Below are positions 1-5,789 of a stretch of 5,789 nucleotides of DNA, piece by piece (positions within the stretch are counted from its first letter, which is position 1; each line of letters starts with the position of its first letter). Below the pieces are notes generated by a model. The model did not search any database. It was not told the origin of the DNA and saw only the letters and a program-made list of their open reading frames with translations. Where the stretch lies: positions 1 to 5,789 of the forward strand of contig CAJTTU010000149.1 of the NCBI GenBank assembly GCA_910579325.1, written 5' to 3'. This DNA is from an uncultured Lachnospiraceae bacterium. Its GTDB lineage: Bacteria > Bacillota > Clostridia > Lachnospirales > Lachnospiraceae. Position numbers and translations under genes: made by a program.

Positions 1-16
1 TGGAAAAGGTAGAAAG

Positions 17-532
17 ATGAAACGTGCGATGGTATATTATGTAATCATGGCAGTGGCGTTTCTGGTGCTTCTGCGGGCGCCGTTTATGCCATATGTGCAT
101 TCGGAGCTGCTGGCCTCTTATCTGGATTATGATTTTCTGACGGCTACGGGGCTGGTGGAGGAGATGCATGTGCTGAACACGATGCCGGGAAGCGTCAGCT
201 TTTTCGGCTATGAACACTATGACCTGATTACGAAGCTTTTGATGGCGGCGGGCGTGGTGATGATCGTGCTGCCTCTTCTTTTGGAAGCAGGAGGTCTGGC
301 GCTGGCCTTAAAGGGCAGGACAGAGAAACAGAAAAAAGCGGGGCTGATTCTGTCGGTGACAGTGGTTGTTCTGTTTGCGCTGTATCTGTTTTTCTTTTCG
401 ATCGCGGGTGTTTTCGTGGGAATGCCCACCCGGCCCGGTTATGGGATTTATGCCGCGCTGGCGGCCAGCATTGCCGCTGTGGCGGCGGTGATCCTGTATA
501 ACAGAGAAGCCGGGAGGATACATGTCAGGTAA
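17..532 (+). CDS. Small polytopic membrane protein of unknown function
   Basis: I do not recognise a family. The 171-residue product looks like a four-helix inner-membrane protein. The hydrophobic segments lie at about residues 5-20, 74-98, 108-134 and 141-161. A roughly 50-residue polar loop with several aromatic and acidic residues lies between helices 1 and 2. A short basic loop (about 100-107, RTEKQKK) between helices 2 and 3 suggests, by the positive-inside rule, that this loop is cytoplasmic and the long loop is outside. No catalytic or binding motif is visible. The ATG at 17 is preceded by a purine-rich AAAAGG at 4-9 with a 7-base gap. The frame stays open to the window edge, so a longer form cannot be excluded. 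It is co-directional with the flavoprotein gene 48 bases downstream and may be in the same transcript. It is probably a real gene, because the whole ORF has coherent membrane-protein composition. Confidence 0.75.
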   Translation: MKRAMVYYVIMAVAFLVLLRAPFMPYVHSELLASYLDYDFLTATGLVEEMHVLNTMPGSVSFFGYEHYDLITKLLMAAGVVMIVLPLLLEAGGLALALKGRTEKQKKAGLILSVTVVVLFALYLFFFSIAGVFVGMPTRPGYGIYAALAASIAAVAAVILYNREAGRIHVR

Positions 533-580
533 AGCTGTATCTGCGTCAGCAGACATGTCCGTTCAGGAAAGAGGATATGC

Positions 581-1831
581 ATGGACGATGTGATCGTCAT
601 AGGCGGCGGTGCCGCCGGTATGATGGCGGCATTGACGGCTGCGAAAAAGGGCTGCCGCGTGCGGCTTCTGGAAAAAAATGATAAATTAGGGAAAAAGCTG
701 TATATCACGGGAAAGGGCCGGTGCAACCTGACAAATGGGGCGGATATGGAAGATGTGCTGAACCATGTGGTAAGCAACCGGAAGTTTCTGTACAGCGCTT
801 TTTACGGATTTTCCAACAGGGATATGATGGAACTGCTGGAAAGGGCCGGGCTGCCGCTGAAAAAGGAGCGGGGAAACCGGGTATTTCCGGCGTCGGATAA
901 GTCCTCGGATGTGATCCGGACGCTGCAGCGGTTGCTTAAGGAGGCCGGGGTGCGGATTTGTCTGGGCTGTCAGGCGGATGCCGTGCTGACGGAGGGGTCT
1001 GACTGTACAGGCGTGAGGCTGACGGACGGTCGGTTTTATCCGGCCGGTCAGGTGATCGTAGCCACCGGAGGGCTTTCCTATCCGTCTACCGGTTCTACGG
1101 GGGATGGCTATCGTTTCGCTTCTGCCTGCGGCCATAAAGTGACGGAGCTTTCTCCGGCGCTTGTGCCGTTTTGCGCTGAGGAAGACTGGATTGGCAGACT
1201 GCAGGGACTGTCTCTGAAAAATGTTTCGGTAAAGCTGTCTCAGGGGAAAAAGGTTTATTACGAAGCATTTGGGGAAATGCTGTTCACCCATTTCGGTGTC
1301 AGCGGTCCCGCAGTTTTAAGCGGCAGCAGCGTGACGGCCAGGTATCTAAAAAAGGGGCCTTTGACGCTGACTATCGATTTAAAGCCGGCGCTGACGGAGG
1401 AACAGCTGGACCAGCGGCTTTTAAGAGACTTTGCCGCATTGCAGAATAAACAGTTTAAAAATGCGCTTCAGGGGTTGCTGCCGGCCAAACTGATTCCTGT
1501 GACGGTGGAGCGAAGCGGGATTGATCCGGAAAAACAGGTGAATGCCATTACCAGGAAAGAAAGAGAGCAGTTTGTCCGTCTGATCAAGCATTTTACGCTG
1601 ACGCTGACGGGGCTGCGCGATTATCATGAAGCCATTATCACCCAGGGAGGCATTTCGGTGAAGGAGATTGATCCCGCGACGATGGAGTCGAAGCTGGTGA
1701 AAGGGCTTTTCTTTGCGGGCGAGGTACTGGATGTGGACGCTATGACCGGCGGATATAATCTGCAGATTGCCTGGTCTACGGGGTATGCGGCGGGAAGCCA
1801 CTGCAGGGCGACGGTATTTGATCAGGAGTGA
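581..1831 (+). CDS. HI0933/BaiN-family NAD(P)/FAD-dependent oxidoreductase
   Basis: This is a predicted soluble flavoprotein of 416 residues, a normal length for the HI0933 family. The N-terminal Rossmann fold binds FAD: GGGAAG at residues 8-13, with Glu31 (LLEK) at the end of the second strand, where the ribose is held. The family hallmark GKGRCNLTN is at 44-52. An ATGG turn followed by YPSTGSTGDGY lies near 160-178. The C-terminal FAD-closing motif GEVLDVDAMTGGYN is at 380-393, preceded by a conserved GGI (356-358). The true substrate of most family members is unknown. BaiN of bile-acid-metabolising clostridia belongs here, but no bai genes are nearby, so that role should not be assumed. 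The start is supported by GAGGA at 571-575, five bases before the ATG. The gene sits directly upstream of cmk, a common arrangement in Clostridia, and its last codons contain the cmk ribosome binding site. Confidence 0.93.
   Translation: MDDVIVIGGGAAGMMAALTAAKKGCRVRLLEKNDKLGKKLYITGKGRCNLTNGADMEDVLNHVVSNRKFLYSAFYGFSNRDMMELLERAGLPLKKERGNRVFPASDKSSDVIRTLQRLLKEAGVRICLGCQADAVLTEGSDCTGVRLTDGRFYPAGQVIVATGGLSYPSTGSTGDGYRFASACGHKVTELSPALVPFCAEEDWIGRLQGLSLKNVSVKLSQGKKVYYEAFGEMLFTHFGVSGPAVLSGSSVTARYLKKGPLTLTIDLKPALTEEQLDQRLLRDFAALQNKQFKNALQGLLPAKLIPVTVERSGIDPEKQVNAITRKEREQFVRLIKHFTLTLTGLRDYHEAIITQGGISVKEIDPATMESKLVKGLFFAGEVLDVDAMTGGYNLQIAWSTGYAAGSHCRATVFDQE
1824..1828 (+). promoter_or_regulatory. Ribosome binding site fixing the cmk start
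   Basis: AGGAG ends seven bases before the ATG at 1836 and lies inside the last codons of the flavoprotein gene. It supports the start at 1836 over an in-frame upstream ATG at 1767, which would add 23 non-homologous residues before the conserved MGYKIAIDGP. The arrangement suggests translational coupling. Confidence 0.85.
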
Positions 1832-1835
1832 GAAG

Positions 1836-2504
1836 ATGGGGTATAAAATTGCCATAGACGGCCCTGCGGGAGCGGGAAAAAGTACGATTGCGAAGGCAGT
1901 GGCGAAAGAGCTTAACTTTGTCTATATCGACACGGGAGCCATGTACAGAGCCATGGCCCTTTATTTCGCGGAAAACGGAATCGATTTGTCTGATGAGAAA
2001 GGCGTGGCGGCGGCCTGCCAGGCGATTCGGATTGACATTGCCTATGAGGATGGCAGGCAGCAGATTTTACTGCAGGGAGAAAATGTAACTGCCCGGATCA
2101 GGACGGAGAGAGTCGGAACCCTGGCTTCCCAGGCGGCTAAGAATCCTGACGTGAGGAAAAAGCTGAGTCAGCTGCAGCGGGAGCTGGCGGAAAAAACGGA
2201 TGTGGTGATGGATGGCCGGGATATCGGCACCGTGGTGCTTCCGGACGCGGAATTGAAGATTTTTCTGACCGCCAGCGTGGAGACAAGGGCATCCAGAAGA
2301 TATAAGGAGTTGACAGAACGGGGAGAATCCTGTAATATTGAAGAGATCGAAAAAAATATCCGTATGCGGGACGAGCAGGATATGTACAGGGAGATCGCGC
2401 CTCTTACCCAGGCGGAGGACGCGGTTTATCTGGATTCCTCGGATTTGCGTATAGAGGAAGTGACGGAGAGAATATTGTCTCTGTACCGCGAAAGGGCTTT
2501 CTGA
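1836..2504 (+). CDS. cmk: Cytidylate kinase (CMP/dCMP kinase)
   Basis: A cytoplasmic nucleoside monophosphate kinase that transfers phosphate from ATP to CMP or dCMP, feeding RNA, DNA and CDP-lipid precursor synthesis. The 222-residue product matches the usual bacterial length (about 220-230). The P-loop GPAGAGKS is at residues 9-16, and IDTGAMYRA at 31-39 is the conserved nucleotide-site segment. DGRDIGTVVLPDA at 126-138 is a diagnostic Cmk motif. A basic region at about 151-178 (RASRRYKEL to NIRMRDEQD) is the lid. The closing strand DAVYLDSS at 195-202 is also typical. All expected residues appear intact. It starts four bases after the flavoprotein stop, and ispH follows after 97 bases. In Clostridia cmk is often found upstream of ispH and rpsA, which fits this order. 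Confidence 0.97.
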   Translation: MGYKIAIDGPAGAGKSTIAKAVAKELNFVYIDTGAMYRAMALYFAENGIDLSDEKGVAAACQAIRIDIAYEDGRQQILLQGENVTARIRTERVGTLASQAAKNPDVRKKLSQLQRELAEKTDVVMDGRDIGTVVLPDAELKIFLTASVETRASRRYKELTERGESCNIEEIEKNIRMRDEQDMYREIAPLTQAEDAVYLDSSDLRIEEVTERILSLYRERAF

Positions 2505-2561
2505 TCTTCTTTCCGCAGAAGACGGGAAATGCCGCAAAGGAGCATGGATTGTTTTGCGGAA
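2505..2561 (+). other. Competing inverted repeats in the cmk-ispH gap
   Basis: Three possible stems are visible. TCTTCT (2505-2510) pairs with AGAAGA (2517-2522). CCGCAAA (2532-2538) pairs with TTTGCGG (2553-2559). TTCCGCA (2511-2517) pairs with TGCGGAA (2555-2561). The last uses bases of both others, so it cannot form together with them. No run of T follows, so this is not an obvious intrinsic terminator. It might be a processing site or leader structure for ispH-rpsA, but the arms are short and chance pairing is possible. Confidence 0.3.
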
Positions 2562-2601
2562 CCTTTCAGGATAGGAATACAGGATACTGAATGGAGTGTG
2601 A

Positions 2602-3453
2602 ATGGAAGTAATACTGGCTAAAACCGCAGGTTTCTGTTTCGGCGTGAAACGGGCTGTGGATAAGGTATACGAGCAGGTGGACAGCGGCAAGCCGGATGTC
2701 TATACGTTCGGACCCATTATTCACAATGAAGAAGTGGTGCGAGATCTGGAGGAAAAAGGAATCCATGTATTACATACGGAAGAGGAGCTGTGCCGGCTTA
2801 CACAGGGAACCGTGATTATCCGGTCTCATGGCGTCAGCAGGAGAATTTATGAGCTGATGGAGAAAAATGGGCTGGAGGTAATCGACGCCACCTGTCCGTT
2901 TGTGAAAAAAATACACAGGATCGTACAGGAGGCCGGCAACAGAGGCGATACCGTGATCATTGCGGGCAGCAGAGCGCATCCGGAGGTGGAAGGCATCGTG
3001 GGCTGGTGCGGCGGACAGGCCTGGGTGGTGGAGAACCGGGAAGAGGCCGAAAAACTGGACCTGGAAGCGGGCGCTCAGGTGACGATCGTCGCCCAGACGA
3101 CATTTAACTACAATAAATTTAAAGATTTAGTTGAAATAATTTTAAAAAAGGGTTACAATAGTAGTGTTGTGAATACTATCTGCAATGCAACACAGGAAAG
3201 ACAGGAAGAGGCCAGCCGGATCGCAGCACAGGCGGATGCCATGATCGTGGTCGGCGGGCGGCATAGCTCGAACACCCAGAAGCTGTTTGAGATATGCAAA
3301 AAAGAATGTGAAAATACTTACTATATACAGACATTCGGAGACTTAACAGAACATGATTTCCAAACTGTACGCACCGTAGGTATTACAGCAGGGGCGTCCA
3401 CCCCAAAGAATATAATTGAGGAGGTTCATACTAATGTCAGAATTAAGTTTTGA
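2602..3453 (+). CDS. ispH: 4-hydroxy-3-methylbut-2-enyl diphosphate reductase
   Basis: IspH (LytB) is the last enzyme of the MEP pathway. It reduces HMBPP to IPP and DMAPP in the cytoplasm using a [4Fe-4S] cluster. The three cluster cysteines are present: Cys12 (GFCFGVKRAV), Cys98 (DATCPFV) and Cys194 (NTICNAT). Substrate-site residues are also visible: His41 (IIHN), His76 (RSHGV), His126 with Glu128 (AHPEVEG), the TT pair of AQTTFN (166-167), SSN at 222-224 and the Ser of TAGAS near 266. At 283 residues it is a compact, complete form. The ATG at 2602 follows GGAG (2593-2596) by five bases, and the conserved cysteine motif begins only ten residues in, supporting this start. The stop overlaps rpsA by 20 bases in a different frame. 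In many Clostridia the two are one fused protein; here they are separate reading frames. An AT-rich stretch at about 3100-3165 holds a promoter-like site. Confidence 0.97.
   Translation: MEVILAKTAGFCFGVKRAVDKVYEQVDSGKPDVYTFGPIIHNEEVVRDLEEKGIHVLHTEEELCRLTQGTVIIRSHGVSRRIYELMEKNGLEVIDATCPFVKKIHRIVQEAGNRGDTVIIAGSRAHPEVEGIVGWCGGQAWVVENREEAEKLDLEAGAQVTIVAQTTFNYNKFKDLVEIILKKGYNSSVVNTICNATQERQEEASRIAAQADAMIVVGGRHSSNTQKLFEICKKECENTYYIQTFGDLTEHDFQTVRTVGITAGASTPKNIIEEVHTNVRIKF
3131..3159 (+). promoter_or_regulatory. Putative sigma-A promoter inside ispH, upstream of rpsA
   Basis: TTGAAA (3131-3136) and TACAAT (3154-3159) are separated by exactly 17 bases. Each box is one base off the vegetative consensus. 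The upstream bases are AT-rich, as is the spacer, in a gene that is otherwise moderately GC-rich. Transcription would begin near 3166, about 270 bases before the rpsA start. This is inferred from sequence only; it lies in codons for a non-catalytic part of IspH. Confidence 0.5.
3418..3424 (+). promoter_or_regulatory. Strong ribosome binding site for rpsA
   Basis: GAGGAGG lies nine bases before the ATG at 3434, within the last codons of ispH. It favours the ATG over an in-frame TTG at 3416, which overlaps the site itself. It argues that S1 is translated independently of, or coupled to, IspH rather than only as a fusion. Confidence 0.85.
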
Positions 3454-4522
3454 ACAAATGCTGGACGATTATGAAAAAACAATTCACAATGGGGAGGTAG
3501 TCACTGGCAAGGTTATCGCTGTTAAGGAAGACGAAATTGTCCTGAATATCGGATACAAGTCAGACGGAATTATCACCAGAAGTGAATACACCAACGATTC
3601 CAACACCGATCTCACCACCGTGGTTCACGAGGGCGACGAGATGGAAGCAAAGGTAATCAAAGTGAATGACGGCGAAGGCCAGGTGCTGCTCTCTTACAAG
3701 AGACTGGCGGCAGACAGAGGAAACAAGAGACTGGAAGAGGCCTTTGAGAACCAGGAGGTTCTGACGGCTCCCGTTACCCAGGTGCTGGACGGCGGCCTGA
3801 GCGTAATCGTGGACGGCGCAAGAGTATTTATCCCCGCCAGCCTGGTTTCCGATTCCTATGAGAAGAACCTGGGCAAGTATGCCGGTCAGGAGATCGAGTT
3901 TGTGATCACCGAGTTTAATCCCCGCAAGAGAAGGGTGATCGGCGACCGTAAGCAGCTGATGGTGGCCAGAAAAGCCGAGATGCAGAAAGCGCTGTTCGAG
4001 AGAATCGAGGAGGGCATGACCGTAGAGGGAACCGTGAAGAACGTGACCGACTTTGGCGCATTCATCGATCTGGGCGGAGCAGACGGTCTGCTTCATATCT
4101 CCGAGATGTCCTGGGGCAGGGTGGAGAATCCGAAGAAGGTATTTAAGGTTGGCGACACCGTTACCGCCTTTATCAAAGAGATCAACGGAATGAAGATCGC
4201 TCTGAGCTTAAAGTTCCCTGATAAGAATCCCTGGCTGAACGCAGCGGTAAACTATGCCGCGGGTAATGTGATCACCGGTCGGGTAGCCAGAATGACCGAT
4301 TTTGGCGCCTTTGTGGAGCTGGAGCCTGGTATCGATGCGTTGCTTCATGTAAGCCAGATTTCCAGAAGCCATGTGGAGAAGCCCTCTGACGTTCTGAAAA
4401 TCGGACAGGAGATCACGGCCAAGGTTGTGGACTTTAACGGCGACGATAAGAAGATCAGCCTGAGCATGAAAGTACTGGAGTCAGCGGATACTGCGGATGA
4501 TTACGCGGACGAGGAAGAATAA
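3434..4522 (+). CDS. rpsA: 30S ribosomal protein S1-like RNA-binding protein, four S1 domains
   Basis: S1 binds single-stranded mRNA and, in well-studied bacteria, helps deliver it to the 30S subunit. This 362-residue protein carries four S1 (OB-fold) repeats at about residues 20-90, 105-175, 194-263 and 277-347. The third and fourth are the most canonical, each with a V-(T/M)DFGAF(I/V)-L core and a GLLHISE or ALLHVSQ strand. The second is the most divergent. The tail is very acidic (SADTADDYADEEE). Proteobacterial S1 has six domains, while four-domain forms are typical of Firmicutes, whose ribosome attachment and exact role are less certain. Codons are richer in ATC, ACC, GAG and AAG than in the upstream genes, as expected for high expression. 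The first 20 bases overlap ispH in another frame. A hairpin terminator follows the stop by about 50 bases. Confidence 0.95.
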   Translation: MSELSFEQMLDDYEKTIHNGEVVTGKVIAVKEDEIVLNIGYKSDGIITRSEYTNDSNTDLTTVVHEGDEMEAKVIKVNDGEGQVLLSYKRLAADRGNKRLEEAFENQEVLTAPVTQVLDGGLSVIVDGARVFIPASLVSDSYEKNLGKYAGQEIEFVITEFNPRKRRVIGDRKQLMVARKAEMQKALFERIEEGMTVEGTVKNVTDFGAFIDLGGADGLLHISEMSWGRVENPKKVFKVGDTVTAFIKEINGMKIALSLKFPDKNPWLNAAVNYAAGNVITGRVARMTDFGAFVELEPGIDALLHVSQISRSHVEKPSDVLKIGQEITAKVVDFNGDDKKISLSMKVLESADTADDYADEEE

Positions 4523-4574
4523 GAATTATCCGATAAAACATGTCATTGATGCATTTTGCTGAATAATTCGTAAT

Positions 4575-4616
4575 AAAAGAAGTCGGACATATATCCTGTA
4601 TGTCCGACTTCTTTTT
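4575..4616. terminator. Bidirectional intrinsic terminator between convergent genes
   Basis: A perfect 17-bp stem is formed by 4575-4591 and 4599-4615 around a 7-base loop. The arms run from an A-tract to a T-tract, so each strand's transcript ends in a GC-containing hairpin followed by a U-rich tail (TTTTT at 4612-4616 on +, TTTTATTA on -). It sits 52 bases after the rpsA stop and 35 bases beyond the stop of the minus-strand gene, so it can serve both. Confidence 0.93.
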
Positions 4617-4650
4617 ATATGATAAAGAGCGTCCTACAAATATGTTGTGT

Positions 4651-5789
4651 TCAGCAGCTCCCCAACAACATCTCCAGATACGCCCTGAAAAAATCGGCTG
4701 CCGGCAGTCCGCACATCGTTTCGCCGGTTTCCCAGCGCAGCCAGGGCTGTTTGCTGCCGTATTCTTCGTAGAAGCAGGGCTTGAAAGCCGTTCCGGCTGC
4801 AGGCAGAAAGAAGCCAAAGATCCGGGTGTAGCAGTTTTTGGCGGTGGCTTTCTTCCGGTATTCCGGCTCTACGTACTGGGATACGCTTTTATGTACGGCC
4901 TGGTCTTCCAGAGGAAGGTAGTAATAGTTTTTGTAATCTTCGAAAAAATATTTCATTTCCCCTTCGACCAGCGGAATCCGGAGGGTCATTTCCGTCTCCC
5001 GGCAGGACATCCGGAACTGTCCGGCGAGCGAGGCGGATTTTTGTTTATACAGTGAGGAAAAATTCCGGCGCAGAACAAGGGGGGCGGGGATTTTCCGTCC
5101 GTCGTCAGTCCGGTAGACAGCAAACAGTTCCTTTTTCTCCTGCCCCTCCCAATCCGTATAGCGGGCTTCTTCACAGTGGCTCCACAGAAAACCGCCTTTG
5201 AAAAAGCGAATATAAGAAAATACGACGGTGAGCCGGGGCATATGATTGACGTCTTCCTCATTGTGGAGGAGGAGCAGCGCTTCCTCCTGTTTGCCGTGGG
5301 TTCTGCAGTATTGATGGAAAACAGGAATCAGTTCGCCGCCGTCATACTGATCCTCACGCCCGATTCCCAGAAAGTTCTCGATGGATTTCTGGCGGCAGCT
5401 GGGAAGCCCGAGAAGATTTTTGTATGCTTTGATCTGCTGATACAGATCCATATCCGGCAATTGCGAAAAGCACTGACAGTCCAGCCCGTTTTTTGCGCAT
5501 CGGGTCTGAAAAAAGGGGATATCAAACCGGGCACCGTTGAAATGAACCAGCATAGCCGGTTTCGGAAGCTGCCGGATAAAATCCAGAAACGCCGCCAGCA
5601 CCAAAATTTCTTCGTCTTCCGATTCGGCCAGCCACTGAAAGAACTGACCGCCGGCAGGCGCAGCGGGTGCGTCGGCCATTCCAGGTGCGGCAGGCATGTC
5701 TGACTGATCGGTTGCATCAGGTGTACCAGGCACATCAGGCATTTCAGGTATATCGGCCGCATTTCGCGTGAGGAGCAGAGCGCCGATCA
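4651..5789 (-). CDS. YprB-type RNase H-like (DEDD) putative exonuclease, 5' end missing
   Basis: The frame runs off the window edge with no start codon in the last 47 bases, so 378 residues are visible and the N-terminus is lost. The visible part resembles the YprB/RNase_H_2 group, predicted 3'-5' exonucleases of the DEDD superfamily. Numbering from the first full codon: IGALLL (1-6) looks like a core strand. A Pro/Asp/Ala tripeptide repeat follows at 11-46. QFFQWLAES (48-56) begins the next strand. VHFNGARFDIPF (about 81-92) is the ExoII-like motif with Asp89. HNEEDV (175-180) is the ExoIII-like motif, with Asp179 the likely metal ligand. The first DxE motif should lie outside the window. 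The last 180 or so residues, rich in aromatic and charged residues, match nothing I can name. In vivo substrate is unknown for the family. It converges on rpsA and shares its terminator. Confidence 0.82.
   Translation of the reverse strand, partial: IGALLLTRNAADIPEMPDVPGTPDATDQSDMPAAPGMADAPAAPAGGQFFQWLAESEDEEILVLAAFLDFIRQLPKPAMLVHFNGARFDIPFFQTRCAKNGLDCQCFSQLPDMDLYQQIKAYKNLLGLPSCRQKSIENFLGIGREDQYDGGELIPVFHQYCRTHGKQEEALLLLHNEEDVNHMPRLTVVFSYIRFFKGGFLWSHCEEARYTDWEGQEKKELFAVYRTDDGRKIPAPLVLRRNFSSLYKQKSASLAGQFRMSCRETEMTLRIPLVEGEMKYFFEDYKNYYYLPLEDQAVHKSVSQYVEPEYRKKATAKNCYTRIFGFFLPAAGTAFKPCFYEEYGSKQPWLRWETGETMCGLPAADFFRAYLEMLLGSC
5650..5757 (-). repeat. Twelve 9-bp coding repeats encoding Pro-Asp/Ala-X tripeptides
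   Basis: Read on the minus strand, twelve consecutive 9-base units encode ADI, PEM, PDV, PGT, PDA, TDQ, SDM, PAA, PGM, ADA, PAA and PAG. The unit nearest the consensus is CCT-GAT-rich; on the plus strand it appears as a repeated (C)ATCAGG-like word every nine bases between about 5722 and 5757. The array stays in frame and lies between two predicted core strands of the RNase H fold, so it probably forms a disordered or extended acidic loop. Units have diverged at the base level, so it is not a fresh expansion. Confidence 0.8.

Noticed and set aside
540..553. Small hairpin TCTGC-GTCA-GCAGA between the first two genes
   Set aside because: Only five base pairs and no T-run; not a terminator.
581..1831. 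Bile-acid dehydroxylation role (BaiN) for the flavoprotein
   Set aside because: Family membership alone is weak evidence; no other bai gene is present and the cmk neighbourhood is a general housekeeping context.
2549..2577. TTGTTT-N17-TAGGAA as a promoter for ispH
   Set aside because: The -10 box is poor and the site overlaps the inverted repeats; not better than chance.
2529..2621. 30-codon ORF (MPQRSMDCFAEP...) in the cmk-ispH gap
   Set aside because: No well-placed ribosome binding site and it overlaps the ispH start; looks like chance.
3391..3404. GGGG-CGTCCA-CCCC hairpin upstream of the rpsA ribosome binding site
   Set aside because: Only four pairs, and the bases encode the conserved ASTP segment of IspH; too weak to call regulatory.
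3411..3416. Perfect TATAAT just before rpsA
   Set aside because: No -35 box at 16-18 bases; the nearest TTACAG is 22 bases away. A start from it would fall on the ribosome binding site.
5176..5703. 175-codon open frame on the plus strand
   Set aside because: It is antisense to the YprB-like gene, has no ribosome binding site and no recognisable domain; the minus strand carries clear exonuclease motifs.

Overview
The window reads as chromosomal, housekeeping DNA from a Gram-positive anaerobe of the class Clostridia, most likely Lachnospiraceae-like. The evidence is the order HI0933-type flavoprotein, cmk, ispH, rpsA; an IspH lying directly against a four-domain S1 protein (the two are fused in many Clostridia); strong AGGAG/GAGGAGG ribosome binding sites; and a YprB-type RNase H-fold protein. 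No family assignment was checked by a search. There is no sign of a mobile element, CRISPR array, rRNA or tRNA.

Layout. Positions 17-532 (+) encode an unrecognised four-helix membrane protein. Positions 581-1831 (+) encode an HI0933/BaiN-type FAD oxidoreductase. Cytidylate kinase (1836-2504, +) follows four bases later, with its ribosome binding site inside the end of the oxidoreductase gene. A 97-base gap with competing inverted repeats leads to ispH (2602-3453, +). The S1 gene rpsA (3434-4522, +) overlaps the end of ispH by 20 bases in another frame. All these genes are co-directional and probably one transcription unit, ending at a perfect 17-bp hairpin (4575-4615). On the other strand, a YprB-like putative exonuclease (4651-5789, -) converges on the same hairpin; its 5' end lies beyond the window.

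How the genes fit together. cmk (CDP/dCDP supply), ispH (last step of the MEP isoprenoid pathway) and rpsA (mRNA binding in translation) are not one pathway. They form a conserved growth-related cluster. A consensus-like promoter inside ispH (TTGAAA, 17-base spacer, TACAAT) could give rpsA extra transcription.

The points most worth a second look are: (1) the ispH stop sits in a UUU UGA A context where a +1 slip would produce exactly the IspH-S1 fusion known from other Clostridia; (2) the promoter-like site inside ispH; (3) a 12-unit, 9-bp coding repeat giving Pro-Asp/Ala-X tripeptides inserted into the N-terminal part of the RNase H-fold protein; and (4) mutually exclusive stems in the cmk-ispH gap. 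I see no wholly new multi-gene system.
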